Positions 15,630 to 23,968 of a stretch of 56,017 nt of DNA are shown one piece after another (position 1 is the first letter of the stretch; every line of letters starts with the position of its first letter). This stretch comes from JAHITU01 sp043800905 (GTDB taxonomy: Bacteria; Patescibacteriota; Minisyncoccia; Phycocordibacterales; UBA12079). A program made the translations under genes and the position numbers. The stretch is from assembly GCA_043800905.1 (NCBI GenBank), contig JAZDMO010000013.1, positions 1-56,017 of the forward strand, written 5' to 3'. The notes below the pieces were generated by a model. That model was given only the letters and a program-made list of their open reading frames with translations, was not told the origin of the DNA and searched no databases.

Positions 15630-16553
15630 TTATTTATTAGAAATAGTCTTATCTACTGAAACCAATTTATCTTTAAAAGAATTAACTGGAATATAATAAT
15701 TTTCCTTTGATTTAAGACCAATCACTTCCCCATCTAAATTAATAAGAAGTTTCATTGAAGCTTGTGGATCTATATTAGTATCTATTTGTGTATTAATAAT
15801 TTTAGTCTTTTCTTCATCACTTTCTTTTGTTTTAGGAAGAATTATTTTATCTCTGGTTAGGTTAGAAATAATTCCTGTTAAAACTATATTTGTTTTTTCT
15901 CCTCCCAAAGCAACTACTGTTTGACCTAATTTTAAAGAATCTGAATCACCAAAAACAATTGGATCAAATTCTATTTTTTCAATCTTATCTTTCGGTGCTA
16001 ATAAAATTAGGTTATTATCTGTGTTCATCTCTAAAACCAAAATAATTTCTTGGTTGTTATATTGAAAATAATACGTTTCTGTAGATGTTAGGGGTTTATT
16101 ATCTTTATCATAAGAAATAAACTTATCTGAATCAGCAATCATTTTTCCATCACTAGAAATAATTAAACCAAAAGTTACAAATTTATTTTCAGTTGTTTCT
16201 TTAGGTAAAGGAGTTTTATTATCTTGAAAAAGGCTTACCTTTGGTTCTTCGGTTACTGGAATTTTCTTGTAAATTCTAACCAAAGACTGAGAATTTTTAT
16301 CAATAGCTTCCATAATAAAATCTTCATCACTTACAACCACAGTAGTATTGTTTTCAATCACGGTAGCTTTTTGTTCCCCTGGGACTACTCTTTCCACTGT
16401 TTTTTCTACTACCTTATGAATAGTATCTGTCACTACAGGTGGAGCTTGATTGACCAAAGAAACTGTCACAATTCCTGTAGCAATAGAAGTAACAAAGCTA
16501 GTTAAAAGAGTAAGTAAAATTATTTGTGTTTTGTTAAGTTCTTCTAAATTCAT
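15630..16553 (-). CDS. HtrA-like membrane protein with degenerate catalytic site
   Basis: 307 residues. One membrane segment at about 8-33, then an extracytoplasmic trypsin-like domain recognisable by GDSDSLKLGQTVVALGG and the final LINLDGEVIGLKS, which match HtrA/DegP. The catalytic His position reads IADSD instead of TNNHV, the Asp position reads NTDNNLILL instead of DxxTDLALL, and the GNSGG motif reads PQASMKL: the serine may remain but His, Asp and the oxyanion glycines are gone. Probably a binding or scaffold protein, not a protease. TATAAT (16561-16566) lies 7 nt before the ATG, so the mRNA is probably leaderless. Confidence 0.8.
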   Translation of the reverse strand: MNLEELNKTQIILLTLLTSFVTSIATGIVTVSLVNQAPPVVTDTIHKVVEKTVERVVPGEQKATVIENNTTVVVSDEDFIMEAIDKNSQSLVRIYKKIPVTEEPKVSLFQDNKTPLPKETTENKFVTFGLIISSDGKMIADSDKFISYDKDNKPLTSTETYYFQYNNQEIILVLEMNTDNNLILLAPKDKIEKIEFDPIVFGDSDSLKLGQTVVALGGEKTNIVLTGIISNLTRDKIILPKTKESDEEKTKIINTQIDTNIDPQASMKLLINLDGEVIGLKSKENYYIPVNSFKDKLVSVDKTISNK

Positions 16554-16560
16554 AATTTAA

Positions 16561-16566
16561 ATTATA
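16561..16566 (-). promoter_or_regulatory. -10 box, leaderless spacing
   Basis: TATAAT on the minus strand, 7 nt before the ATG at 16553. Confidence 0.6.
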
Positions 16567-16603
16567 AGGCTTTAGAAAATTTTAATCAAATTTTGTGGGT
16601 GTG

Positions 16604-16648
16604 AATAAAAATGCTTCAATCTTTTAAAAAAGATTGAAGCATTTTTGT
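16604..16648 (-). terminator. Terminator of the 16736 gene
   Basis: ATGCTTCAATCTTTT pairs with AAAGATTGAAGCAT; T-rich on both sides, so active either way. A second hairpin AGGGCGAAGC/GCTTCGCCCT lies at 16679-16702. Confidence 0.75.
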
Positions 16649-16735
16649 ATCATGTATTACGTATTAAGTATTAAGGAAAGGGCGAAGCTAAAGCTTCGCC
16701 CTTTAAAATAAAAATAACTAAAATACCAAATATCA

Positions 16736-16969
16736 TTAAAATACTGTTTTTTGAATTTTTTCAATCAAATTTTTCATTGCTTCAAGAGTCTTTTCAACGG
16801 AATCATACACAGCATTTGTTGAAAGTAGTATTGCGTGCGGGTGACCGTCTTTGTAATTGGTTACAGACCCTGCAAATAAACCACTTTTTTCGTCTTGAGA
16901 AAAAACTTCATAACGAATGTCATTGTTTGGATTTTGAATAGTTAGTGCTGTCAAACGACTAATTGTCAT
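16736..16969 (-). CDS. Orphan small protein, unknown function
   Basis: 77 residues, ATG preceded by GGAAGGAG. Strand-rich N-terminal half (ALTIQNPNNDIRYEVFS, GLFAGSVTN) and a C-terminal helix (DSVEKTLEAMKNLIEKIQ). No cysteine, no membrane segment. Own terminator. Not recognised. Confidence 0.6.
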   Translation of the reverse strand: MTISRLTALTIQNPNNDIRYEVFSQDEKSGLFAGSVTNYKDGHPHAILLSTNAVYDSVEKTLEAMKNLIEKIQKTVF

Positions 16970-17052
16970 TTCATACTCCTTCCACTAAATAATTGTTTTT
17001 ATTAGAACTTTTTCTGTTCAAAAGAATACTTTAAAAAAATAAACTTGTCTAA

Positions 17053-18252
17053 CTAACTTTGATTAGCTATTTTTACAATTTCCTCAATTGCTTTAATGGC
17101 TCTATCTATCTCTTTTTTAGTGGTGGTTCGTCCCAAAGTAAAACGTAAAGAATTTTTGATTTCTTCATCAGACTTCCCTAGTGATTTTAAAACATAAGAA
17201 TATTTTTCTTTGGAACAAGCGCTTTTAGTTCCACAAGCAATTCCCATAGCGTCCAATTGGATAGTTGAAAATTCATTCCCGTTAGCCGGAATATATAGAT
17301 TTAAATTATTTGGCAAACGATTTTCTAAATTCCCGTTTAGTTTTACTTGAGGAATTTTTTTGATTATTTCTTCTAAAAAATAATTTCTTAATTTAATCAA
17401 TCTTTCTGTTTCAGCGTCTCTTTCTCGTGTGGCTAATTCCAAGGCTTTAGCAAAACCGACTATCAAAGGCACATTTTCTGTTCCTGAACGAAGAGAATTT
17501 TCTTGATTTCCTCCCGAAATGAGCGGATTAATTTTTATTCCTTTTCGAACATATAAAAGCCCCATTCCCTTAGGTCCATAAATTTTTTGTGAATCAAAAC
17601 TAATTAAATCAGCTCCTAACTTTCCTGCATCAATCGAAACATACAAAAGAGCTTGAGCTCCATCTGTATGGAAAAGTGGAAATTGAGCTTCAGAATTTTT
17701 TAACTCTTTCTTTTTGTAAGCCCGAATGATTTTAATAATTTCTTTAATAGGCTGAATAGTTCCAATTTCATTATTCACATACATCACAGAAACCAAAATA
17801 GTATTAGGACGAAGCAATTCTTTTAAAGAATTTAAATCTACTTGTCCGTTTTTATCAGTTTCTACTAAATCAAGCTTTGCTCCCCTTTTTTCAAAATGTT
17901 GAAAATAATTTAACACCGAAGGGTGCTCCATTTTAGAAGTAATGAAGTGCATATCTTTAATGTTAGTTCCCTCTTCTTCTAATTTACTGATGACACCCCA
18001 AATAGCCGCGTTGTTAGACTCGGTTCCGCCTGAATTAAAAATAATTTCATCATTTCTTGTCCCTAAAAGATCTGCAATTTTTTGGCGAGCATCACTCACA
18101 GCTTTTTTAGCAATTTGACCTTCTTGATGTAAACCCCCTGGATTTCCAAAATCCTTATCCCAATATTGATTCATGGCTTTCTTAACTTCCTTTCTCACAG
18201 GAGTAGCTGCTGCAAAATCTAAATATATTCTTTTATTACCTTTTTTAAACAT
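17053..18252 (-). CDS. Cysteine desulfurase (NifS/IscS class)
   Basis: 399 residues. PLP enzyme that takes sulfur from cysteine as a persulfide. Visible: SGGTESNN (74-81), MEHPSV with His110 stacking on PLP, HTDGAQ with Asp197, the PLP lysine K223 in SQKIYGPKG, and the persulfide Cys346 in SACS. The residue before the lysine is Gln instead of the usual His. No IscU/SufU, IscR or tRNA thiolase gene is adjacent, so Fe-S assembly versus tRNA thiolation cannot be decided. TAATAT lies 6 nt before the ATG. Confidence 0.93.
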   Translation of the reverse strand: MFKKGNKRIYLDFAAATPVRKEVKKAMNQYWDKDFGNPGGLHQEGQIAKKAVSDARQKIADLLGTRNDEIIFNSGGTESNNAAIWGVISKLEEEGTNIKDMHFITSKMEHPSVLNYFQHFEKRGAKLDLVETDKNGQVDLNSLKELLRPNTILVSVMYVNNEIGTIQPIKEIIKIIRAYKKKELKNSEAQFPLFHTDGAQALLYVSIDAGKLGADLISFDSQKIYGPKGMGLLYVRKGIKINPLISGGNQENSLRSGTENVPLIVGFAKALELATRERDAETERLIKLRNYFLEEIIKKIPQVKLNGNLENRLPNNLNLYIPANGNEFSTIQLDAMGIACGTKSACSKEKYSYVLKSLGKSDEEIKNSLRFTLGRTTTKKEIDRAIKAIEEIVKIANQS

Positions 18253-18321
18253 TCCTCAATATTATCATTTTTTAATTAAATTGTTTATAGAGTTAAAATA
18301 CTAAAAAAAACATCCGTATCC

Positions 18322-18363
18322 ATCTGTACACTTTTCAAACGACCGTTTGAAAAGTGTACAGAT
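18322..18363. repeat. Palindrome TGTACACT...AGTGTACA with ACGACCGTT core
   Basis: ATCTGTACACTTTTCAAACG pairs with the mirror arm through CGTTTGAAAAGTGTACAGAT; a near-perfect 20-bp cruciform-capable palindrome. It shares both ends and core with 29570-29605. Confidence 0.75.
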
Positions 18364-18377
18364 TTTAAATATAGAAA

Positions 18378-18413
18378 AACTGCAGGAGCTCATTGTTTTG
18401 AGCTTCTGCAGTT
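18378..18413 (-). terminator. Terminator of the 18435 gene
   Basis: AACTGCAGAAGCTCA pairs with TGAGCTCCTGCAGTT, then TTTCTAT on the minus strand. Confidence 0.8.
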
Positions 18414-18434
18414 GTTGTGTCGCGAAGAAAAAAC

Positions 18435-19082
18435 TTAGACCTCTGAAAGTTTTTGCTCTAATTTCGCAATTTTCTTTTCGTTTTCTTCAATTTCCGAATG
18501 CAGTTTTCCGATTTCTTCTGCGATCTCTTTTTCCGATTTTTCCCTTTCGGCAATCAGGAGTTGGTTTTTTCTGAGGTTCGTCAGAAGAACCACATCTTCG
18601 CCTTTTAATTGGCGGAAAATGCCATCAATAAATCCGTTAGAAAAAAATAAGCAATAATCATCATCTTTTTCGTCCATATATGGATAAGATTCAGCTGTTA
18701 TATAAAAACTTAAGATTTCAGAAAAATAAAATCTAAATTTCTTAAAAAAGAAAGAGTCGAGTATTTTTAAAATTTTTTCGTATGCTCTGTAGTCTTTATG
18801 ATCCTTGGGTCCTCCAACCTTGACACTGAAACACCTAAGACAGGCGTATATAGGAACCCTGAAGTGTTTATACATATGCACTCTCAGTTCGCAAACTTCT
18901 TTTGAAAGTGCTTCATAAAAACCATCTTCTATCATTGCTTTTTTATCTCCGTAACGGTTACAATTAAAATAATCATAAGTTAAATAAAAACGGTCATATT
19001 TATTACTTGTGCAATTACGGCGGGTTGAAATACAATAATCTTTCGCCACCCTTATCATTTTTTCTAATTTCTCTTCTTTCAT
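18435..19082 (-). CDS. Orphan protein with C-terminal coiled coil, unknown function
   Basis: 215 residues, ATG preceded by AAAAGGAG. N-terminal 140 residues are rich in Tyr, Phe and Cys; residues about 170-214 are a regular coiled coil (EKSEKEIAEEIGKLHSEIEE). Promoter TTGACA, 17 nt, TATCGT upstream. Not membrane-spanning. Not recognised; one of the Shine-Dalgarno-led solitary genes, with its own terminator. Confidence 0.6.
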   Translation of the reverse strand: MKEEKLEKMIRVAKDYCISTRRNCTSNKYDRFYLTYDYFNCNRYGDKKAMIEDGFYEALSKEVCELRVHMYKHFRVPIYACLRCFSVKVGGPKDHKDYRAYEKILKILDSFFFKKFRFYFSEILSFYITAESYPYMDEKDDDYCLFFSNGFIDGIFRQLKGEDVVLLTNLRKNQLLIAEREKSEKEIAEEIGKLHSEIEENEKKIAKLEQKLSEV

Positions 19083-19313
19083 TTTTTGTCTCCTTTTTAT
19101 TTTATTTTCAAATTACTTTCTTTTATTTACTAAAACGATATCAGATATTTATAATATTGTCAATAGATACAAATAATATAAAAATATACTGAAAAAAATA
19201 CAACCACCCTCAACTCTCCATTTCCCGTCTTCTACTTATTAAATTGCAAAAACTCACTTTTAATGTATAATTTTTACTTATAGTCTTAAGCGTAAAGCTT
19301 GTTTTTTTATATT

Positions 19314-19772
19314 ATGGAAATTTCTCAAGATATCATTATTTATATTCTTTTAGGTCTAAATATCATTTTGGTTCTTTGGATTAGCCGTCTAGAAATGAAA
19401 ACTCGAGATATTAAGATTCTCAAAAATACCAAAAGTATTGTAGATAATTTTAAAGAAATCGGAAAAGCTTTAGATGAAATAACTACTTTTGATGAAGAAA
19501 TCAAAAACAAGATTATTAAGATAGAAGAAAAAAATAAAGATAATATTCAAAATCTTGAAATTCTTCGTTTTAATCCCTTTAAAGATCAAGGAATTGGGGG
19601 TGACCAAAGTTTCGCTTTAACTCTTTTGGACAAAAAAGGAAACGGAGCAATTCTTTCTAGTTTATACGGAAGAGAGAAAGTAAGTGTTTTTGCCAAACCT
19701 ATAAAAGATTGGAAGTCAGAATACGAACTATCTGAGGAAGAAAAACATGTTTTAAATAAATTTAAAAAATAG
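19314..19772 (+). CDS. DUF4446 family membrane-anchored protein
   Basis: 152 residues from the ATG at 19314 (a TTG further upstream lies before any signal). One N-terminal membrane helix (about 6-24), a helical linker (30-80), then the conserved block LRFNPFKDQGIGGDQSFALT, LLDKKGNGAILSSLYGRE and VFAKPIKDW typical of DUF4446. Function of the family is unknown. It ends 4 nt before infB, so the two are co-transcribed with rbfA probably further down. Confidence 0.85.
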   Translation: MEISQDIIIYILLGLNIILVLWISRLEMKTRDIKILKNTKSIVDNFKEIGKALDEITTFDEEIKNKIIKIEEKNKDNIQNLEILRFNPFKDQGIGGDQSFALTLLDKKGNGAILSSLYGREKVSVFAKPIKDWKSEYELSEEEKHVLNKFKK

Positions 19773-19776
19773 AATT

Positions 19777-21270
19777 ATGAGTAATTTAATAGAAAGACCA
19801 CCTGTGATAGTTGTCATGGGACATATAGATCACGGAAAGTCCACATTGTTGGACTTTATTCGTCATTCTAATGTGGTAGCTGGTGAGGCTGGAAGTATTA
19901 CTCAACATATGTCCGCTTACGAAGTTGTAAGAAAAGACACAAAAGGTGTTGAGAAAAAAATTACCTTTATTGATACCCCCGGACACGCTGCTTTTTCTGC
20001 TATGCGTTTGCGCGGAGCTAACGTGGCTGACATTGCTATTTTGATTATTTCTGCTGAAGACGGAGTGAAGCCACAAACCCTAGAAGCTTATAAAAGTATT
20101 CAAGAAGCTAAAATTCCTTTCGTGGTAGCTATCAATAAAATTGACAAACCCAATGCAAATCCAGAAAGAGTAAAAAACGAATTAGTTGAAAATGGAATCT
20201 ATTTAGAAGGTTGGGGTGGAAACATTCCCTTTGTCCCTATTTCTGCTAAATCAGGAGAAGGGGTTCAAGAACTTTTAGATATGGTTTTATTGATGGCTGA
20301 ATTAGAAGAATATAAAGGAGATTCAGGTCTTCAGGCCGAAGGTTTTGTTTTAGAATCAAAAATGGAAGCTCATACTGGTGTAGAAACCGTTGTAATTATT
20401 AAAAACGGTACTTTGAAAAAAGGAGATTTTCTTGTGGTTAATAATAAAGCAAATACAGTAAGGCGACTAGAAGATTTTTTAGGAAATCCAATTGATGAAG
20501 CTACTTTTTCTAGCCCAGTTAAAATTATCGGCTGTTGTGATGTGCCTAACTCTGGGCAAATTTTTAAAACCTATAAAACTAAAAAAGAAGCCGAAAATAA
20601 TCTTGAAGCCGATGAAGTTTTTGCTCAAAAAAATATAAAACTAAATCAGGAAGTTTCCGATGATGCTACAGAAATTTTAATTATTGTTAAAGCTGATGTT
20701 TTTGGTAGTATTGAAGCGATTCAACAAGAAATTGCTAAAATTCAAAACGAAAGAGCTAAACTAAGAATTGTTTCCGCTTCTGTGGGAGATATTTCTGAAA
20801 ATGATATTAAATTAGCTGGACACAAAGACAATACTTTGATTGTTGGTTTTAATGTAAAAATTAATAATCGAATTAAAAATCTTGCTGATCAAAATAAAGT
20901 ACGCATAGAAAATTTTGATGTGATTTATAAACTAACTGAATGGTTAGAAGAAAACATTATTAGTTTAATTCCTAAAATTAAAGTTGAAGAATCTACAGGT
21001 AAGGCTAAAATTATTCGTGTGTTTAATAAAGCTAAAGATGAACAAATTATCGGAGGAAAGGTGAAAGAAGGTAAAATTGTTTTAGGTTCAACTGTAAAAA
21101 TCATTCGTCGTGATTGCGAAATTGGTAAAGGAACTATCACCACATTACAAAGCCAAAAATTAGCAACCAAAGAGGTCCATGAAGGAGATGAGTTTGGTAT
21201 GGGATTAAAATCAAAAAATGATATTGCTGAAGGAGATTATTTAGAAGCTTTTCAAATTGTAGAAAAATAG
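19777..21270 (+). CDS. infB: Translation initiation factor IF-2, short form
   Basis: 497 residues. GTPase domain with G1 GHIDHGKS (15-22), DTPGH (66-70) and NKID (120-123), then domains II-IV (KVEESTGKAKIIRVFNKAKD near the end) that bind fMet-tRNA. The variable N-terminal extension of most bacterial IF-2 is absent. G1 carries HID...GKST rather than HVD...GKTS, a conservative change. Four nt after the DUF4446 gene; no Shine-Dalgarno. Confidence 0.96.
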   Translation: MSNLIERPPVIVVMGHIDHGKSTLLDFIRHSNVVAGEAGSITQHMSAYEVVRKDTKGVEKKITFIDTPGHAAFSAMRLRGANVADIAILIISAEDGVKPQTLEAYKSIQEAKIPFVVAINKIDKPNANPERVKNELVENGIYLEGWGGNIPFVPISAKSGEGVQELLDMVLLMAELEEYKGDSGLQAEGFVLESKMEAHTGVETVVIIKNGTLKKGDFLVVNNKANTVRRLEDFLGNPIDEATFSSPVKIIGCCDVPNSGQIFKTYKTKKEAENNLEADEVFAQKNIKLNQEVSDDATEILIIVKADVFGSIEAIQQEIAKIQNERAKLRIVSASVGDISENDIKLAGHKDNTLIVGFNVKINNRIKNLADQNKVRIENFDVIYKLTEWLEENIISLIPKIKVEESTGKAKIIRVFNKAKDEQIIGGKVKEGKIVLGSTVKIIRRDCEIGKGTITTLQSQKLATKEVHEGDEFGMGLKSKNDIAEGDYLEAFQIVEK

Positions 21271-21407
21271 TTTCCGAATCAAAAATTTTGAATTATAAAT
21301 TGTAAATTTTAGATTATTAAATTAATGTAAGAAAAATCGCAAAGCAATTTTCCTTAAATAAATAAAACCTAATACCTAAATAACTAATTAACTAAACAAC
21401 TAAATCA

Positions 21408-21731
21408 ATGACCTTAAAACAAGACAAAGTAAAAGAAAATTTAAAAAAACTTTCTGCTCAATTTATTGAAAGAGAGTCTAATCATCTATCTCTAATTACC
21501 GTTATGGATGCGAATGTTTCCATCGATTTAAAAAGAGCTACTCTATTTGTATCTGTTTTACCAGAATCAAGTGAAGAATCAGCTTTAAATTTTTTAAAAA
21601 GACAAAGAAGCGAATTAAGGGAATATTTGAAGAAAAAAATGGATTCCCGCTCAATCCCTTTTTTGGATTTTGAAATTGATATGGGCGAAAAAAATCGTCA
21701 ACGAATTGACGAACTCTCTCATGATTTGTAA
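21408..21731 (+). CDS. rbfA: Ribosome-binding factor A
   Basis: 107 residues, usual length. KH-type fold with LITVMDANVSIDLKRATLFV and the C-terminal IPFLDFEIDMGEKNRQRIDE typical of RbfA; a 30S maturation factor acting on the 5' end of 16S rRNA. Follows infB as in many bacteria, but 137 nt away after an AT-rich stretch with AACTAATTAACTAAACAACT-type repeats. tRNA-Cys follows by 26 nt. Confidence 0.93.
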   Translation: MTLKQDKVKENLKKLSAQFIERESNHLSLITVMDANVSIDLKRATLFVSVLPESSEESALNFLKRQRSELREYLKKKMDSRSIPFLDFEIDMGEKNRQRIDELSHDL

Positions 21732-21757
21732 ACTGTAAAAGAGTTTAAATTTAAAAA

Positions 21758-21829
21758 GGCCTGGTGGCGAAGTAGAAACGCTTCGATCTGCAAAATCGAC
21801 ATGCGCGGGTGCGATTCCCGCCCAGGCCT
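21758..21829 (+). tRNA. tRNA-Cys (GCA)
   Basis: Acceptor GGCCTGG/CCAGGCC with U discriminator, anticodon loop CTGCAAA (GCA), T-arm GCGGGTGCGATTCCCGC. CCA not encoded. Followed by the element described at 21880-22013. Confidence 0.94.
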
Positions 21830-21879
21830 CAAAAATAATGAAATAAACATGTTAGTGTTTATGAAATATATTTTGTCGT

Positions 21880-22013
21880 CTGGAGGGAATCGCACGGTGA
21901 TAGGAAAAGTGCTAAACGCACTTTTCCGAGCCGCGACCAACAGCACTTAGTAGATTTCGAGCGAAGCGAAGAAATATACTTAGTGACTGTGGGTCGATTC
22001 CCGCCCAGGCCTC
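21880..22013 (+). repeat. tRNA-Cys-derived three-way-junction element
   Basis: 21880-21895 carries GGGAATCGCAC, an 11-nt inverted copy of the tRNA-Cys T-arm; 21995-22013 is an exact 19-nt direct copy of the tRNA 3' end (21812-21830), 183 bp downstream. Between them lie a perfect hairpin GGAAAAGTGC/GCACTTTTCC and a second stem CACTTAGTA/TACTTAGTG capped by GAGCGAAGCGA. The two tRNA copies pair to close a three-way junction. Confidence 0.65.
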
Positions 22014-22037
22014 CACAAAGTATCAATTATTATGTAG

Positions 22038-22195
22038 CCTGCCTGCCGGTAGGCAGGTAAGTACCAAATATATACAATGGGCGACAGCTTCGCTGTCGCC
22101 CGTCATTGCGAGGAATAATTTTTTGTTTTCCACCATTCGCCAACTGGCGAAGACAGATTAAACAAAAAATTATGACATGGCAATCTAAAAAAACT
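22038..22195. repeat. Palindromic repeat cluster
   Basis: 22038-22057 CCTGCCTGCCGGTAGGCAGG; 22079-22101 GGGCGACAG with TTCG loop; then CGTCATTGCGAGG...GGCAATCTA with an inner TTTTTTGTTT/AAACAAAAAA stem and a TTCGCCAACTGGCGAA palindrome. Confidence 0.7.
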
Positions 22196-22218
22196 ACTTT
22201 TTATTAGAGCTAAATAAT

Positions 22219-22245
22219 AAAAAACACGGCTCAATTGAGCCGTAT
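22219..22245 (-). terminator. Terminator of rpmG
   Basis: ACGGCTCAATTGAGCCGT perfect palindrome followed by GTTTTTTATT on the minus strand. Confidence 0.85.
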
Positions 22246-22251
22246 TTTTAA

Positions 22252-22410
22252 TTATTTCTTAGTTTCTTTGTGAACAGTATGTTTTTTACACCATTTACAA
22301 TATTTCTTGATTTCAATCTTATCAACTACCAACTTTTTATTTTTACTTGACCAGTAATTGATTCTTTTACAATCCTGACAGGCCAATTTTATTAAGCTAT
22401 CTTGTGACAT
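22252..22410 (-). CDS. rpmG: 50S ribosomal protein L33
   Basis: 52 residues, too short for many gene callers. Reads MSQDSLIKLACQDCKRINYW, then a basic stretch, then KKYCKWCKKHTVHKETKK: two CxxC pairs of the zinc-binding (C+) L33 type and the family's HTVHKETK end. Zinc ribbon near the E site of the 50S subunit. No Shine-Dalgarno. Monocistronic with a terminator. Confidence 0.93.
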   Translation of the reverse strand: MSQDSLIKLACQDCKRINYWSSKNKKLVVDKIEIKKYCKWCKKHTVHKETKK

Positions 22411-22563
22411 AATATTTTTATATTTAAAGTATGCGTGGAATTATATATTAAAATTCAAATTAAATCAACAATTGGTAATAAGTCTTAGTATTTACATTAG
22501 CAAAAAAGTATAGTATAAACTGCCATAGTAAAGTTCACTTACATTCAATTTAAAGGAGGTTTT

Positions 22564-23502
22564 ATGCAAGAAAATCTAGAGGTAATTGTTTTAGAAGGAA
22601 AACATACTCGCCCTGTTCCAACAAATACCGAAAAAAATTTTAAAGAACTACTAAGGAAATCTGGAATAAATCAAGGATCTTTCAAATTTGTTTTAGGAAA
22701 ACAAATTAGAGGAGCCAGTGGCACCGATTCAATCGTTGTTCATAACATTGATACATCTACAGGGTCAATTTTGATTAAAACAAAAATTGACGGCAAAAAA
22801 GATCAAAGATTTGAGGCTTTTTTGACACTGCCTGAAAATTTCAAAAATAAAGGGTTTGTCTTTTTTGAAATGCTTAAGAAAGGAGCAGAAAATATGAATC
22901 ATCCACCGATAGATTTAAAGCAAGATACTGATAAAGAAAAAAGTTTGTTGACACCCCATAACGATCGGAGTTTATTTCCACCACCTCAGAAAAAGTCTCG
23001 AGGGATCGGATTTAAACATTTTATTGAAGACGATGAATCCATCTATATTTTTTGGCTCGAAATCAAGAAATTATTTGAAAAAGACAATCCTCCAACCAGA
23101 AATGATCTTATCGATAATTTTTTGATTGATTTTGGAAGTAAAGCTGGGTGTTATCGCTTTGTTTCTGATTTGATTAAAAAAAAGATATTATCAGAAAATG
23201 ATTCTACTAAACGAACTTCTTTTTTGAGTATTGGGGAAAAACTTTCAATTATCATCAATAAACAAGATGAAAAAAGAAAAACCGAGAGAGTTTTCTCAAA
23301 AGATTCTGATAGTGTGTTTGAAAAAATCAGAAATCTAAAAACTCTTTGTTCTCAAAAAGAATTACTTGAAAAAGAAATACAAGAACAAAATCTTTTAATA
23401 GAAAAGGCTCGAAAAAAAATAGAGGGTCTCCAAAAACAAATTACTCCGGAAATGATGGAATCCGAAGAAAAACTAAAAGCAATAGAAACGCTTTTAGCAT
23501 AA
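22564..23502 (+). CDS. Orphan protein with C-terminal coiled coil, unknown function
   Basis: 312 residues, ATG preceded by AAAGGAGG; promoter TTTACA, 17 nt, TATAAA around 22490-22520. Residues 1-105 look like a beta-rich domain, 155-235 a helical segment that resembles a winged helix (NDLIDNFLIDFGSKAGCYRF, then SDLIKKKIL), and about 265-311 a coiled coil (LLEKEIQEQNLLIEKARKK). No membrane segment. A DNA-binding or adaptor role is only a guess. Own terminator. Confidence 0.6.
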   Translation: MQENLEVIVLEGKHTRPVPTNTEKNFKELLRKSGINQGSFKFVLGKQIRGASGTDSIVVHNIDTSTGSILIKTKIDGKKDQRFEAFLTLPENFKNKGFVFFEMLKKGAENMNHPPIDLKQDTDKEKSLLTPHNDRSLFPPPQKKSRGIGFKHFIEDDESIYIFWLEIKKLFEKDNPPTRNDLIDNFLIDFGSKAGCYRFVSDLIKKKILSENDSTKRTSFLSIGEKLSIIINKQDEKRKTERVFSKDSDSVFEKIRNLKTLCSQKELLEKEIQEQNLLIEKARKKIEGLQKQITPEMMESEEKLKAIETLLA

Positions 23503-23508
23503 AAACAA

Positions 23509-23546
23509 CCTCTGTGTGGATTTTTAATTCGCACAGAGGTTTTTAT
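23509..23546 (+). terminator. Terminator of the 22564 gene
   Basis: CCTCTGTG pairs with CACAGAGG, then TTTTTATT. Confidence 0.85.
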
Positions 23547-23583
23547 TAATTTGATTTTGAAAAATTTTAATCAACTACACTTG

Positions 23584-23656
23584 TCCGCCCGGAAGGGATC
23601 GAACCTTCGACCTGCCGATTAAGAGTCGGATGCTCTACCAGCTGAGCTACGGGCGG
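23584..23656 (-). tRNA. tRNA-Lys (CUU)
   Basis: Acceptor CCGCCCG/CGGGCGG with A discriminator, anticodon loop CTCTTAA (CUU), T-arm GAAGGTTCGATCCCTTC. No CCA, no adjacent partial copy seen. Confidence 0.94.
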
Positions 23657-23750
23657 ATATACTGGTAAAATAAAAAAGAAAATATCCTTTTCTTTTCCAC
23701 TTCAAAAAAACATACTCCACAAATAATTCTTATTTGTTCTGTTGTTTTTG

Positions 23751-23833
23751 TGCCTAGGGCGGGAGTCGAACCCGCATCCGCATAACGGACAACATTTTAA
23801 GTGTTGCGTGTATACCTATTCCACCACCTAGGC
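23751..23833 (-). tRNA. tRNA-Leu (UAA)
   Basis: Class II tRNA with acceptor GCCTAGG/CCTAGGC, anticodon loop CTTAAAA (UAA) and a long variable arm (TCCGTTATGCGGA). Its first 18 nt recur upstream at 23909-23926. Confidence 0.93.
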
Positions 23834-23926
23834 ATTTTTATTTTATTATCAAATTTGGTTCTTGACCCATCAGTGTGTGTACACCAACTTGCCTACCGGC
23901 AGGCAGGTTCCACCACCTAGGCATTA
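23834..23926 (-). repeat. Partial upstream copy of tRNA-Leu 5' end
   Basis: On the minus strand ATGCCTAGGTGGTGGAA at 23909-23926 repeats the 5' end of tRNA-Leu 93 bp upstream. Between the copies are a GCCTGCCGGTAGGC palindrome and a TTGGT/ACCAA hairpin. Confidence 0.6.
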
Positions 23927-23968
23927 TTAATTAATATATTATCTTATTTTTCTAATAATTCAATCATC

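Noticed and set aside
21840..22013. Group I intron or second intron-split tRNA-Cys
   Set aside because: No 5' half of a tRNA and no intron core; the inverted T-arm copy does not fit.
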